Assembly: GCF_900110755.1 (NCBI RefSeq)
Contig: NZ_FOFF01000010.1
Coordinates: forward strand, 1-64,000
Length of the DNA stretch: 64,000 nucleotides
Direction: 5' to 3'
From: Streptomyces sp. yr375
Lineage (GTDB): Bacteria; Actinomycetota; Actinomycetes; Streptomycetales; Streptomycetaceae
Of this stretch, positions 52,002 through 59,404 are shown in pieces (position 1 is the stretch's first letter; every line of letters begins with the position of its first letter). The notes under the pieces are model-generated. The model saw only the letters and a program-made list of their open reading frames with translations, did not search any database and had not been told where the DNA came from. The position numbers were made by a program, and so were the translations under genes.

Positions 52002-53120
52002 TCAGGCGCCCTGCCTGAACCGCGTGGTGCGATGCACGGGATCCGTGTCGATCTTCGGGATCACGTGCTCCCCGATCAGCCGGATCGTCTGCAACGTCTC
52101 CTCCTTCGGCACCCCCACCGGAAGCCCGAAGGACAACTGATCGGCCCCGGCCTGCTCCCACCGCTTGCACTGCCGCGTCACCTCGTCCGGGTCGCCGCAG
52201 ATCAACAGCTCTTCCTCGACGAGCAGTTCGACGAACTCGGCGTTGTACGCGGGCAGCGTCTCCGGCCACTCCGGGAAGCCCTCGGGCCGCGGGAACGTGT
52301 CGTGGTAGCGGAACACCAGCGACGGCAAGTAGTGCAGCCCGCCGCTCACCGCGATCCGGATCGCCTCGTCGTGCGTGGGCGCGCAGATCGCCGTCGTCGT
52401 CACCATCACGTTGTCGTTGACGAAGTCCCCGATCGGCTCGGCGTTCACCACCGCCGTCTTGTACTGCTCCAGCACCCATTCCATGTCGGACACCTTCTGG
52501 ATGCTGAACCCGAGGACGCCCAGCCCCTTGCGCGCGGCCATCGCGTACGACGCCGGCGACCCGGCCGCGTACCACATCGCCGGGTGCGACTTCCCGTACG
52601 GCTTCGGCAGGATCTTGCGCGGCGGGAGCTGCCAGTGCTCGCCCTGGAAGCCGACGTACTCGTCCTGGAGCCACATCTTGGGGAACTCGGCGATCGTCTC
52701 CTCCCAGATCTCCTTGGTGTAGTTCATGTCGGTCACACCCGGTATGAACCCGAGGATCTCGTGGGAGCCGGCGCCGCGTCCGCTGCCGAACTCGAAGCGG
52801 TTCTCGGTGAGATGGTCGAGCATGGCGACCTTCTCGGCGACCTTCACCGGGTGGTTGACCTGGGCGAGCGGGTTGAAGATGCCCGAGCCGAGGTGGATGC
52901 GGTCGGTGGCGTGGGCGAGGTAGCCGAGGAAGACGTCGTTGGCGGAGAGGTGCGAGTACTCCTCCAGGAAGTGGTGCTCGGACGCCCAGGCGTACTTGAA
53001 GCCGGACTTGTCCGCCTGGATGACGTACTCGGTCTCCTCCATCAGCGCCTTGTGCTCGGCGAGCGGATCGGTCTCGGCACGCTTGCCCACGTATCCCTGT
53101 ACAAAGAGCCCGAATTCCAA
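52002..53120 (-). CDS. LLM-class flavin-dependent oxidoreductase (bacterial luciferase-like monooxygenase)
   Basis: 372 residues from TTG 53120; an in-frame stop lies just upstream, so no longer start exists. Family marks: GFKYAWASEHHFLEEYSHLS, ATDRIHLGSGIFNPLAQVNH, MLDHLTENRFEFGSGRGAGS. These fit the FMN/F420 monooxygenase group. Two TetR-type palindromes lie 44-60 and about 125-137 bp upstream. It lies 47 bp before the amidohydrolase in the same direction. Confidence 0.9.
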   Translation of the reverse strand: MEFGLFVQGYVGKRAETDPLAEHKALMEETEYVIQADKSGFKYAWASEHHFLEEYSHLSANDVFLGYLAHATDRIHLGSGIFNPLAQVNHPVKVAEKVAMLDHLTENRFEFGSGRGAGSHEILGFIPGVTDMNYTKEIWEETIAEFPKMWLQDEYVGFQGEHWQLPPRKILPKPYGKSHPAMWYAAGSPASYAMAARKGLGVLGFSIQKVSDMEWVLEQYKTAVVNAEPIGDFVNDNVMVTTTAICAPTHDEAIRIAVSGGLHYLPSLVFRYHDTFPRPEGFPEWPETLPAYNAEFVELLVEEELLICGDPDEVTRQCKRWEQAGADQLSFGLPVGVPKEETLQTIRLIGEHVIPKIDTDPVHRTTRFRQGA

Positions 53121-53164
53121 GGCGGTTCACCGTCCCCGGTTCACGAATGATTTCTGACGCACTT

Positions 53165-53179
53165 CTGACGTACCGTCAG
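53165..53179. promoter_or_regulatory. TetR-type palindrome, site 2
   Basis: CTGACG-TAC-CGTCAG, with a further half-site TCTGACG at 53153-53159. It lies 45-59 bp upstream of the LLM start. Confidence 0.7.
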
Positions 53180-53244
53180 TTTTGATGGCGACGACGACTC
53201 TCGCACCGCCCGCACGGAGGGTCAATAGCCGATGGACCGCCAGA

Positions 53245-53257
53245 TGACGATGCGTCA
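53245..53257. promoter_or_regulatory. TetR-type palindrome, site 3
   Basis: TGACG-ATG-CGTCA, within an 18-bp stretch (ATGACGATGCGTCAGATG) identical to site 4 at 54078-54095. It overlaps the SDR stop codon on the reverse strand and is upstream of the LLM gene. Confidence 0.65.
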
Positions 53258-54025
53258 GATGATGCTGACCCCCGCCAGCCACCCGCCGTCGATCACGAAC
53301 GGCTGCCCGGTGATGTAGGAGGAGTCCTGCGAGGTGAGGAAGAGGGCGAGCCTCGCCACCTCCTCCGGCCGGCCGACCCGGCCCAGCGGCACCAGCTTGC
53401 GGTACAGCCCGTCGAGGGCCTTCGAGGTCTCCTCGGGGTCCGCGTCCGGGTCCAGCAGGGACGGGTTGGACATCGCGGTGTCGACGGCGCCGGGGCACAC
53501 CGCGTTGACCCGGATGCCGCGCGGCGCGAGCTCCAGGGCGGCGACCCGGGTGAGGCCGAGGATCGCGTGCTTGGTCGCCGCGTACGCGCCCACCGCCGCC
53601 ATCCCGGTCACGGCGGTGTACGACGCCGTGCTGACGATCGTGCCGCCGTCCGCCAGCACCGGGGCCGCCGTCTTCACGCCCAGGAAGCAGCCGACCTGGT
53701 TGACCTGCACGACCTGCATGAACTCGTCGAGGGGCGTGTCGACGAGGGCGTTGAAACGCAGGATGCCGGCGTTGTTGACGAGGCCGTCGAGATGCCCGTA
53801 CGCATCCTGCGCGGCGCGCACCGCCGACTGCCAGTCATCCTCCCGGCCCACGTCCAGGTGCACGTACAGCGCGCCGATCTCCTCGGCGAGGGCCGCGCCC
53901 TGGTCGTCCAGCACGTCGGCGACGACGACCTCGGCCCCCTCCGCCCGGAACAGCCGGGCCTCCTGCTCCCCCTGGCCGCGCGCGGCGCCGGTGACGAGGA
54001 CGACGCGCCCGTCGAGCTTGCCCAT
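53255..54025 (-). CDS. Short-chain dehydrogenase/reductase, 3-alpha/20-beta-hydroxysteroid dehydrogenase-like
   Basis: 256 residues from ATG 54025, with AAGGGGG 7 nt upstream; the upstream extension is not needed. Cofactor motif TGAARGQGEQEA, NNAGI (VNNAGILRFNAL), catalytic Ser in TASYTAVTG and Y-A-A-T-K (GAYAATKHAILGLT), then SYITGQPFVIDGGWLAGVSI. The sequence is close to the bacterial hydroxysteroid dehydrogenase group, but the substrate is not proven. Site 4 lies about 55 bp upstream. Confidence 0.92.
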   Translation of the reverse strand: MGKLDGRVVLVTGAARGQGEQEARLFRAEGAEVVVADVLDDQGAALAEEIGALYVHLDVGREDDWQSAVRAAQDAYGHLDGLVNNAGILRFNALVDTPLDEFMQVVQVNQVGCFLGVKTAAPVLADGGTIVSTASYTAVTGMAAVGAYAATKHAILGLTRVAALELAPRGIRVNAVCPGAVDTAMSNPSLLDPDADPEETSKALDGLYRKLVPLGRVGRPEEVARLALFLTSQDSSYITGQPFVIDGGWLAGVSII

Positions 54026-54078
54026 ACCGAACCCCCTTCGCATCGCATCACTGGAACTCAGCATCGTAACGCCGAAAA

Positions 54079-54091
54079 TGACGATGCGTCA
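54079..54091. promoter_or_regulatory. TetR-type palindrome, site 4
   Basis: TGACG-ATG-CGTCA, in the same 18-bp context as site 3, 54 bp upstream of the SDR start. Having two identical copies, 834 bp apart, flanking the SDR gene suggests cooperative or looping control. Confidence 0.7.
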
Positions 54092-54179
54092 GATGCGTGC
54101 ACGCACGGAGGGCGCGCGAAAGACGCGCGGAAGACGCACGGAGGGATTTACGCGATTTGGGCGGCTCGCGCGCATGACG

Positions 54180-54267
54180 CGGATTGCACTCGTATTGCCC
54201 GCAGATTGCCCTCAGATTGCCCTCAGATTGACCTCGGATTGTCCTCGGAGTGCCCTCGGATTGCACA
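54180..54267. repeat. Eight degenerate tandem copies of an 11-bp unit
   Basis: Unit CAGATTGCCCT (variants CGGATTGCACT, CGTATTGCCCG, CGGAGTGCCCT and others) is repeated eight times, filling 88 bp of the 54026-54385 interval. The end lies 118 bp before the secreted-protein start at 54386. The period is one helical turn, which would give protein sites on one face. Confidence 0.85.
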
Positions 54268-54385
54268 AGCACACGCCAGAAGAATGGAAAGTCAGGATGT
54301 TTGACCCTGTCCACAGCCCGTGCGGAACCCCAATAATCCTCCACGGAACAGTAAATGGCCCTTCAAGGACGGAGCGGACGCGGTC

Positions 54386-55120
54386 ATGGCGAAGAGAAGA
54401 CTGAAGAACCGGAAGATCCGGTACGTGGCGATCGGTGCGGCGCTGGCGACCGGCGGGGTCATCGTCACCCTGCTTCCGTCGGCGAACGCGGCGGACGCGA
54501 AGTCGCCCGACGAGATCATGCTCATCTGTGAGCGGACCAAGGTGCTCAACGGGAAGAACCAGAAGCTGGACGATTTCGGGGCCGGCTTCGGAGACGGCTT
54601 CAGGTCCGACAACTGCGAATTCGTCGAGACGAACTTCGAGACCTTCGACGGTCCCACCGAGAAGTCGTCCATCGACTTCCCCAACTGCGAGCCGAACGCC
54701 ACCACTCCGGCGAAGGTCTCCATCACCTGGACGGCGAGCGCGGCCCAGGGACAGGGCAAGTACAAGTCCACCCAGCAGGGCGCCGCCGGCGGCCTTTTCG
54801 GAGCGCTCAGCGGTTCCTGGCTGAGGCACAAGGGCTCCCTGGACATGACCACGAAGACGGCCACGGCGGGCGACACGGAAGAGCGCCAGGTGCCGGTCGG
54901 CAAGGTGCTCCACATGGAGTTCACCCCGAAGATCCAGCGCATGACCGGTGAATGGCGGGTGCGGATCGACGCGAATCCCGGAAGCTTCGCCGTGAACCCC
55001 TCCGCCGAGCAGAACTTCACGGCGCCCGACACCGTCGAGGGCCCCGCCGTCCTGCCGGGCGCCGCCGGCAGCCCCGGCCTCATGGACGGCACCTCCAAGG
55101 CGGTCCTGGAGGACTGCTGA
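54386..55120 (+). CDS. Secreted protein of unknown function
   Basis: 244 residues from ATG 54386, chosen because the residues then form a standard signal peptide (RKIRYVAIGAALATGGVIVT, cleavage near ANA). The mature part has paired cysteines (LICERTKVLNGKNQKL... and DNCEFVETNFETFDG), an alternating polar Ser/Thr/Gly stretch, and PVGKVLHMEFTPKIQRMTGE, similar in texture to ETX/aerolysin-type beta-pore proteins. No family is assigned. The next gene encodes a similar secreted protein. Confidence 0.7.
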   Translation: MAKRRLKNRKIRYVAIGAALATGGVIVTLLPSANAADAKSPDEIMLICERTKVLNGKNQKLDDFGAGFGDGFRSDNCEFVETNFETFDGPTEKSSIDFPNCEPNATTPAKVSITWTASAAQGQGKYKSTQQGAAGGLFGALSGSWLRHKGSLDMTTKTATAGDTEERQVPVGKVLHMEFTPKIQRMTGEWRVRIDANPGSFAVNPSAEQNFTAPDTVEGPAVLPGAAGSPGLMDGTSKAVLEDC

Positions 55121-55202
55121 GGCACCCCGCATGGCTCGAACACCGCATGAACCAGCAGCTCACCCCCTGAAAACTCCCCCCTCTCTCCCCCTGGAGAACC
55201 CC

Positions 55203-55994
55203 ATGGCCCGCACCCCCGGCAAGAGAAGCCACCGCAGCAAGAAGAAGCGCATCACGTTCGCCCTGGCACCGGTGGCGGCCCTCGCGGTGATCGTCCCGCT
55301 GATGAACTCGGCGGGCGCCGCGACCCCCTCCGAAGTGACCTCCGACTGCGCCTCGGACTCGGGCAAGCTGGCGGACTGCGACTTCGTCCCGGTCCAGAAC
55401 AAGCGGAACAGCCTCGGACCCAACGAACGCGTCTCCGCGGTGACCGACAACTGCGGATCGACCAGCACCGCCTCGAAGGCCTTCGCGGTGAGCGCGTCCG
55501 TCGCCCGGCTCATTCAGTTGGAGAACGGGTTCAGCGCCTCGTCCACCTCGAAACTGGCGAGCTCGATCTTCGACGTGGGCGTGACGTTCAACAACACGGA
55601 GATCAACATCACGTCGGACACCAAGACGTCCACCCTGACGCTCAGCCGCACCGACACCGTGCAGCCGGACAGCATCGGTTTCTTCATGTGGTCGGCCAAG
55701 CGCACCGATGTGAGCGGATTCCTGCGGGCCACGTACAAGGAAGCCCAGGACGGCCAGACGGTGTTCTTCGCGCCGAGCGAGGGCGCCGCGACCGTGCACG
55801 TCTTCTATCCGCAGATCCTGAAGAGCGGAACTCCGGACGGCCGGCTGTGGCTGCGCAACGTGAAATGCGGGACGCCCGAAGCCAGCGGAATCCAGAACTC
55901 GGGCAACAGTGTCCGCGCGGAACCCGGATTCGGTGAGGGCGGCGGAAACGTGACCGACGTGGAAATCCCGCAGGCGGAAGTCGAGGCCCCGTGA
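55203..55994 (+). CDS. Secreted protein of unknown function, second of a pair
   Basis: 263 residues from ATG 55203, with GGAG upstream. Signal peptide RITFALAPVAALAVIVPLMN, cleaved near AGA. The mature part has paired cysteines (SDCASDSGKLADCDFVPVQN, and DNCGS) like the upstream protein, and a long alternating stretch (SIFDVGVTFNNTEINITSDT...) that could be an amphipathic beta-hairpin. The pair lies 82 bp apart in one direction, so it is probably an operon; shared ancestry and a two-component secreted system are possible. Confidence 0.7.
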   Translation: MARTPGKRSHRSKKKRITFALAPVAALAVIVPLMNSAGAATPSEVTSDCASDSGKLADCDFVPVQNKRNSLGPNERVSAVTDNCGSTSTASKAFAVSASVARLIQLENGFSASSTSKLASSIFDVGVTFNNTEINITSDTKTSTLTLSRTDTVQPDSIGFFMWSAKRTDVSGFLRATYKEAQDGQTVFFAPSEGAATVHVFYPQILKSGTPDGRLWLRNVKCGTPEASGIQNSGNSVRAEPGFGEGGGNVTDVEIPQAEVEAP

Positions 55995-56108
55995 GCAACT
56001 GACAGCGCCGCACAGCGACGCACGACGCCCGCCGCGCAGTGCGCATCCGGGAATACGAGGTTATTCCCAACCGCAAATCATGGACCCTCAACTGTGCATG
56101 GTTCGCCC

Positions 56109-56795
56109 TCAGTTGCGAAGCACGGGCGCGGCACGGGCGGCTCCGAGCCACCGCAGGACCGCGTCCGTGCTCCCCCTCGCCTCGAGCTTGGCGTAGATGT
56201 TGCTGAGGTTGTTGCGGACGGTCTTCTCACTGAGCCGTAACCGCAACCCGATCTCCTGGGCGCCCAGGCCGGTCGACAGCAGCTCCATCACCTGGCGTTC
56301 GCGTGGCGAGAGCAGGGCTCGCAGCCGCTCGACGGCGTCCCCGCGCGTGGGCATCCGCCGGGCCGCCTCCCTCAGCGCGGCGCACGCGGCCGGCGAGAGG
56401 TAGGTGTGGCCGACGGTGGCCGCCATGACGGCCGAGGACAGCATGTGCGTGCAGTAGTCGCCCTCGACGAGATAGCCCGCCCCGCCCTGGAACACCTCGA
56501 CCACGGTGTCGGTGTCATGGCGTGGGCTGACGACGATCACCGGCACCCGCGCCTTCCCCCGCACGGTCAGCGCCGCGAGCAGCGCCGGGAAGGACACCTT
56601 CGGCTCCGCGCAGCGCAGCACGACGACGTCCACGGGCTCCGGCAGGCAGAAGGGCGGGCTCACCCGCACGACCCGCCCCACGTACGCGTCGTCCGCCGCC
56701 GGCCAGTCGTCGTGCGCCCAGTCGCCCTCCGCACAGGCGAGGGCGACGGCGAGTCGCTGGGAGGGGCGCTGGGAGGGGCGCTCGGTGGATCGCAC
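56109..56795 (-). CDS. LuxR-family regulator with a receiver-like domain lacking the phosphorylation site pattern
   Basis: 228 residues from GTG 56795, with AAGGA 8 nt upstream. The C-terminal LuxR helix-turn-helix is clear (LSPRERQVMELLSTGLGAQE, then LSEKTVRNNLSNIYAKLEAR). The N-terminal 130 residues have the receiver-like strands DVVVLRCAEPKV, VPVIVVSP, FQGGAGYLVEGD, but not the usual acidic pocket, so it probably acts without phosphorylation. It lies near the secreted protein pair on the opposite strand. The upstream repeat at 56824-56873 may be its operator. Confidence 0.8.
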   Translation of the reverse strand: MRSTERPSQRPSQRLAVALACAEGDWAHDDWPAADDAYVGRVVRVSPPFCLPEPVDVVVLRCAEPKVSFPALLAALTVRGKARVPVIVVSPRHDTDTVVEVFQGGAGYLVEGDYCTHMLSSAVMAATVGHTYLSPAACAALREAARRMPTRGDAVERLRALLSPRERQVMELLSTGLGAQEIGLRLRLSEKTVRNNLSNIYAKLEARGSTDAVLRWLGAARAAPVLRN

Positions 56796-56823
56796 TTCAC
56801 GGGTCCTTCCGCCGGAGCCATCA

Positions 56824-56873
56824 CGTCCGTACGTCCATACGTCAGTGCATACGTCGGTACGTTCGTGCATACG
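56824..56873. repeat. Short tandem CGT(C/T)NGTA/CATA repeats upstream of the LuxR gene
   Basis: About six imperfect copies of CGTCCGTA or CGTCAGTGCATA run head to tail between 29 and 78 bp upstream of the LuxR start. A candidate binding array for a regulator. Confidence 0.6.
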
Positions 56874-56922
56874 CGGCCCGGCCGGGACCTGTTCAAAGTT
56901 CAAGAAGAGTCGGGGAGAGCAG

Positions 56923-57879
56923 TCACCCGGACGCCCCCAGCAAAGGCCCCACCTCCTCCCCGAACACCCCGATCTGATCGATGAGTTCAGCCCGGCTCCG
57001 GCAGCGGAAGCGGACCTGGATCTGGTCGACGCCCATCGCCGGGTAGGCGCGCAGAGACTCCGCCAAGGCATCCGGGGAGCCCGTGAGGGTGTGGGGGCCC
57101 ACGTTCCAGTTCGGGGTGCCCAGGTACAGGGGTTCGGTGATCGCGCCGATCGTGAACGGGGTGTCGATGCCTGCCGTCTCTCGCAGGTGGCGGATTCGCT
57201 CGATCGGTTCGGAGAGGCGGTCTCTCGGGTCGCCCTGGGGCAGCCAGCCGTCGCCCTTGAGGGCGGCTCGGCGGACGGCTGCAGGGGAGGAGCCGCCGAC
57301 CCAGACGGGGATCCGGGGCTGGGTCGGTCTCGGCCGTTGTCCGAGGCCCTCGAAGTCGTACGTCTTTCCGTAGTGGGCCGGGAACTCGTCCGGCCCGAGG
57401 GCGGCACGCAGGGCGTCGATCGTCTCGTCGAGGACGGCACCGCGCCGCTCGAAATCGGCCCCCAGCGCCTCGAACTCCTCCCGTACGTGCCCGGCGCCCA
57501 CCCCGAGGATCAGGCGGCCACCGCTGAGGTGGTCGAGGGTGGCGTACTGCTTGGCGGTGACGAGGGGGTGGCGCAGGCCGACGACGGCGACGTGGCTGAG
57601 CAGGCGGACGTGTTCGGTGACGGCGGCGAGGTGGGCGAGGGTGGCCACGGGGTCGTACCAGACCGTGCTCATGGCCTCGGCCAGCCGGCGCGGGATCGCG
57701 ACGTGGTCGCAGGCGGCGATGTAGGCGAAGCCGGCCCGGTCGGCGGCGCGGGCGATCTCGACGAGGTCGGCGGCTCCCGCGCCGGCCTCCCAGGGCTCCG
57801 CGTAGATCGTGGACTGGGACTGGACCGGGAGCTGGATGCCGTACCGGACTCCCTGGCCGGAGCTCAACTGGGGCTCCAC
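56923..57879 (-). CDS. LLM-class F420-dependent oxidoreductase
   Basis: 318 residues from GTG 57879, with AAGGA 6 nt upstream. It overlaps the amidohydrolase stop by 16 bp, so they are coupled. Pattern: IYAEPWEAGAGAADLVEIAR, GFAYIAACDHVAIPRRLAEA, TLDHLSGGRLILGVGAGHVR, and RRAALKGDGWLPQGDP. These are typical of the F420 luciferase-like group. It probably oxidises a carbon compound whose product or substrate the amidohydrolase handles. Confidence 0.87.
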   Translation of the reverse strand: MEPQLSSGQGVRYGIQLPVQSQSTIYAEPWEAGAGAADLVEIARAADRAGFAYIAACDHVAIPRRLAEAMSTVWYDPVATLAHLAAVTEHVRLLSHVAVVGLRHPLVTAKQYATLDHLSGGRLILGVGAGHVREEFEALGADFERRGAVLDETIDALRAALGPDEFPAHYGKTYDFEGLGQRPRPTQPRIPVWVGGSSPAAVRRAALKGDGWLPQGDPRDRLSEPIERIRHLRETAGIDTPFTIGAITEPLYLGTPNWNVGPHTLTGSPDALAESLRAYPAMGVDQIQVRFRCRSRAELIDQIGVFGEEVGPLLGASG

Positions 57880-59129
57880 AGGCCGTCCTTCGTCAGGCCC
57901 AGCAGGTCGATCGCGTTGCCCCGGACGATCCGCTCCACCACGTCCGGGTCCAGGTGGCCCATCTGTGCCTCGCCGACCTCCTTCGACTTCGGCCAGGTGG
58001 AGTCGGAGTGCGGGTAGTCGGTCTCGTAGAGGACGTTCCCGACGCCGATCGAGTCGAGGTTGCGCAGACCGAATGCGTCGTCGAAGAAGCAGCCGTAGAC
58101 GTGCTCGGCGAACAACTCGGACGGCGGGCGGTGGACCTTGTCCGCGACGCCGCCCCAGCCGCGGTTCTCCTCCCACACCACGTCGGCGCGTTCCAGGATG
58201 TAGGGGATCCAGCCGATCTGGCCCTCCGCGTACATCACTTTGAGGTTCGGGAAGCGCTCGAACTTGCCGCTCAACAGCAAAGCGACCACCGAGAAACAGC
58301 AGTTGGCGAAGGTGATCGTCGAGCCGACGGCTGGCGGGGCGTCCGCGGACGTGGACGGCATACGGCTGCTGGAGCCTATGTGCATGGCCACCACCGTGCC
58401 GGTCTCGTCGCACGCGGCGAGGAACGGGTCCCAGTAGTCGGTGTGGACGGAGGGCAGGCCGAGGTGCGGGGGTATCTCCGAGAAGGCGACCGCGCGGACC
58501 CCTCGGGCGGCGTTGCGCCGGACCTCCGCCGCCGCCAACTCGGCGTCCCACAGGGGGATCAGGGTAAGCGGGACGAGCCTGCCCTGCGCCTGCGGGCCGC
58601 ACCACTCGTCCACCGTCCAGTCGTTGTAGGCGCGCACGCACAGCAGGCCCAGCTCGTGGTCGGCGGCCTCGGTGAAGGTCTGGCCGCAGAAGCGCGGGAA
58701 GGTCGGGAAGCAGACGGCGGACTGGACGTGGTTGACGTCCATGTCGGCGAGCCGGGACGGCACGTCGTACGAGCCCGGGCGCATCTGCTCGTAGGTGATG
58801 ACCTCGAGCTTGATCTCGTCCCGGCTGAAGCCGACGGCGGTGTCGAGGCGGGTGAGGGGGCGGCGCAGGTCCTCGTAGACCCACCAGTCGCCGACCGGAC
58901 CGTCGTCGCCGGGCTCGCCCATGACGGGCCGGAAGCGGCCGCCGAGGAAGGTCATCTCCTTCACCGGGGCGCGGACGATGCGGGGTGCGGTGTCGAGGTA
59001 CTTCTTCGGCAGGCGGTCCTGCCACACGGTGCTCGGCTCCACGGTGTGGTCGTCGACGGAGATGATCAGCGGCAGGGGCGTCGCAATCCCCGGCGTGGTA
59101 CCCGGTGTTGTCCTCGGTGTGGTCTCCAT
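57864..59129 (-). CDS. Amidohydrolase-2 family (TIM-barrel) hydrolase or decarboxylase
   Basis: 421 residues from ATG 59129. It begins TTPRTTPGTTPGIATPLPLI, then IISVDDHTVEPSTVWQDRLP, the front metal-site variant of this family. MYAEGQIGWIPYILERADVV and LYETDYPHSDSTWPKSK carry the late metal-site His and Asp. Related actinobacterial enzymes lie in steroid- and aromatic-degradation clusters. The TetR-type site 5 lies 21 bp upstream. The substrate is unknown. Confidence 0.88.
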   Translation of the reverse strand: METTPRTTPGTTPGIATPLPLIISVDDHTVEPSTVWQDRLPKKYLDTAPRIVRAPVKEMTFLGGRFRPVMGEPGDDGPVGDWWVYEDLRRPLTRLDTAVGFSRDEIKLEVITYEQMRPGSYDVPSRLADMDVNHVQSAVCFPTFPRFCGQTFTEAADHELGLLCVRAYNDWTVDEWCGPQAQGRLVPLTLIPLWDAELAAAEVRRNAARGVRAVAFSEIPPHLGLPSVHTDYWDPFLAACDETGTVVAMHIGSSSRMPSTSADAPPAVGSTITFANCCFSVVALLLSGKFERFPNLKVMYAEGQIGWIPYILERADVVWEENRGWGGVADKVHRPPSELFAEHVYGCFFDDAFGLRNLDSIGVGNVLYETDYPHSDSTWPKSKEVGEAQMGHLDPDVVERIVRGNAIDLLGLTKDGLWSPS

Positions 59130-59149
59130 GAGGGCACGGTAGCGCCGAT

Positions 59150-59164
59150 CTGACGGATCGTCAG
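59150..59164. promoter_or_regulatory. TetR-type palindrome, site 5
   Basis: CTGACG-GAT-CGTCAG, 21-35 bp upstream of the amidohydrolase/LLM unit. Arms are identical to sites 1 and 2. Confidence 0.7.
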
Positions 59165-59404
59165 CTAGTTCGTCGGCCAGTGCGGGGCGGTCGGTGCGGC
59201 TCGCTGCGCAGCGAGGGCGAAACCGCCGTCGGGTGGGCCTGACTTGATCGACTGTGTGGGGATGTGTGCATACCGGATGGGAGAGTTGTGCGGACTTCCC
59301 GGTGGCTGCCGGGTGCCTGCCCGATACCTCCCGGGGGAAGCTGACGGTTCCGGCATGGACAGGGCAAACTGAACAGGTAATTCGGATGCCTAAAGGGAGC
59401 CCTG

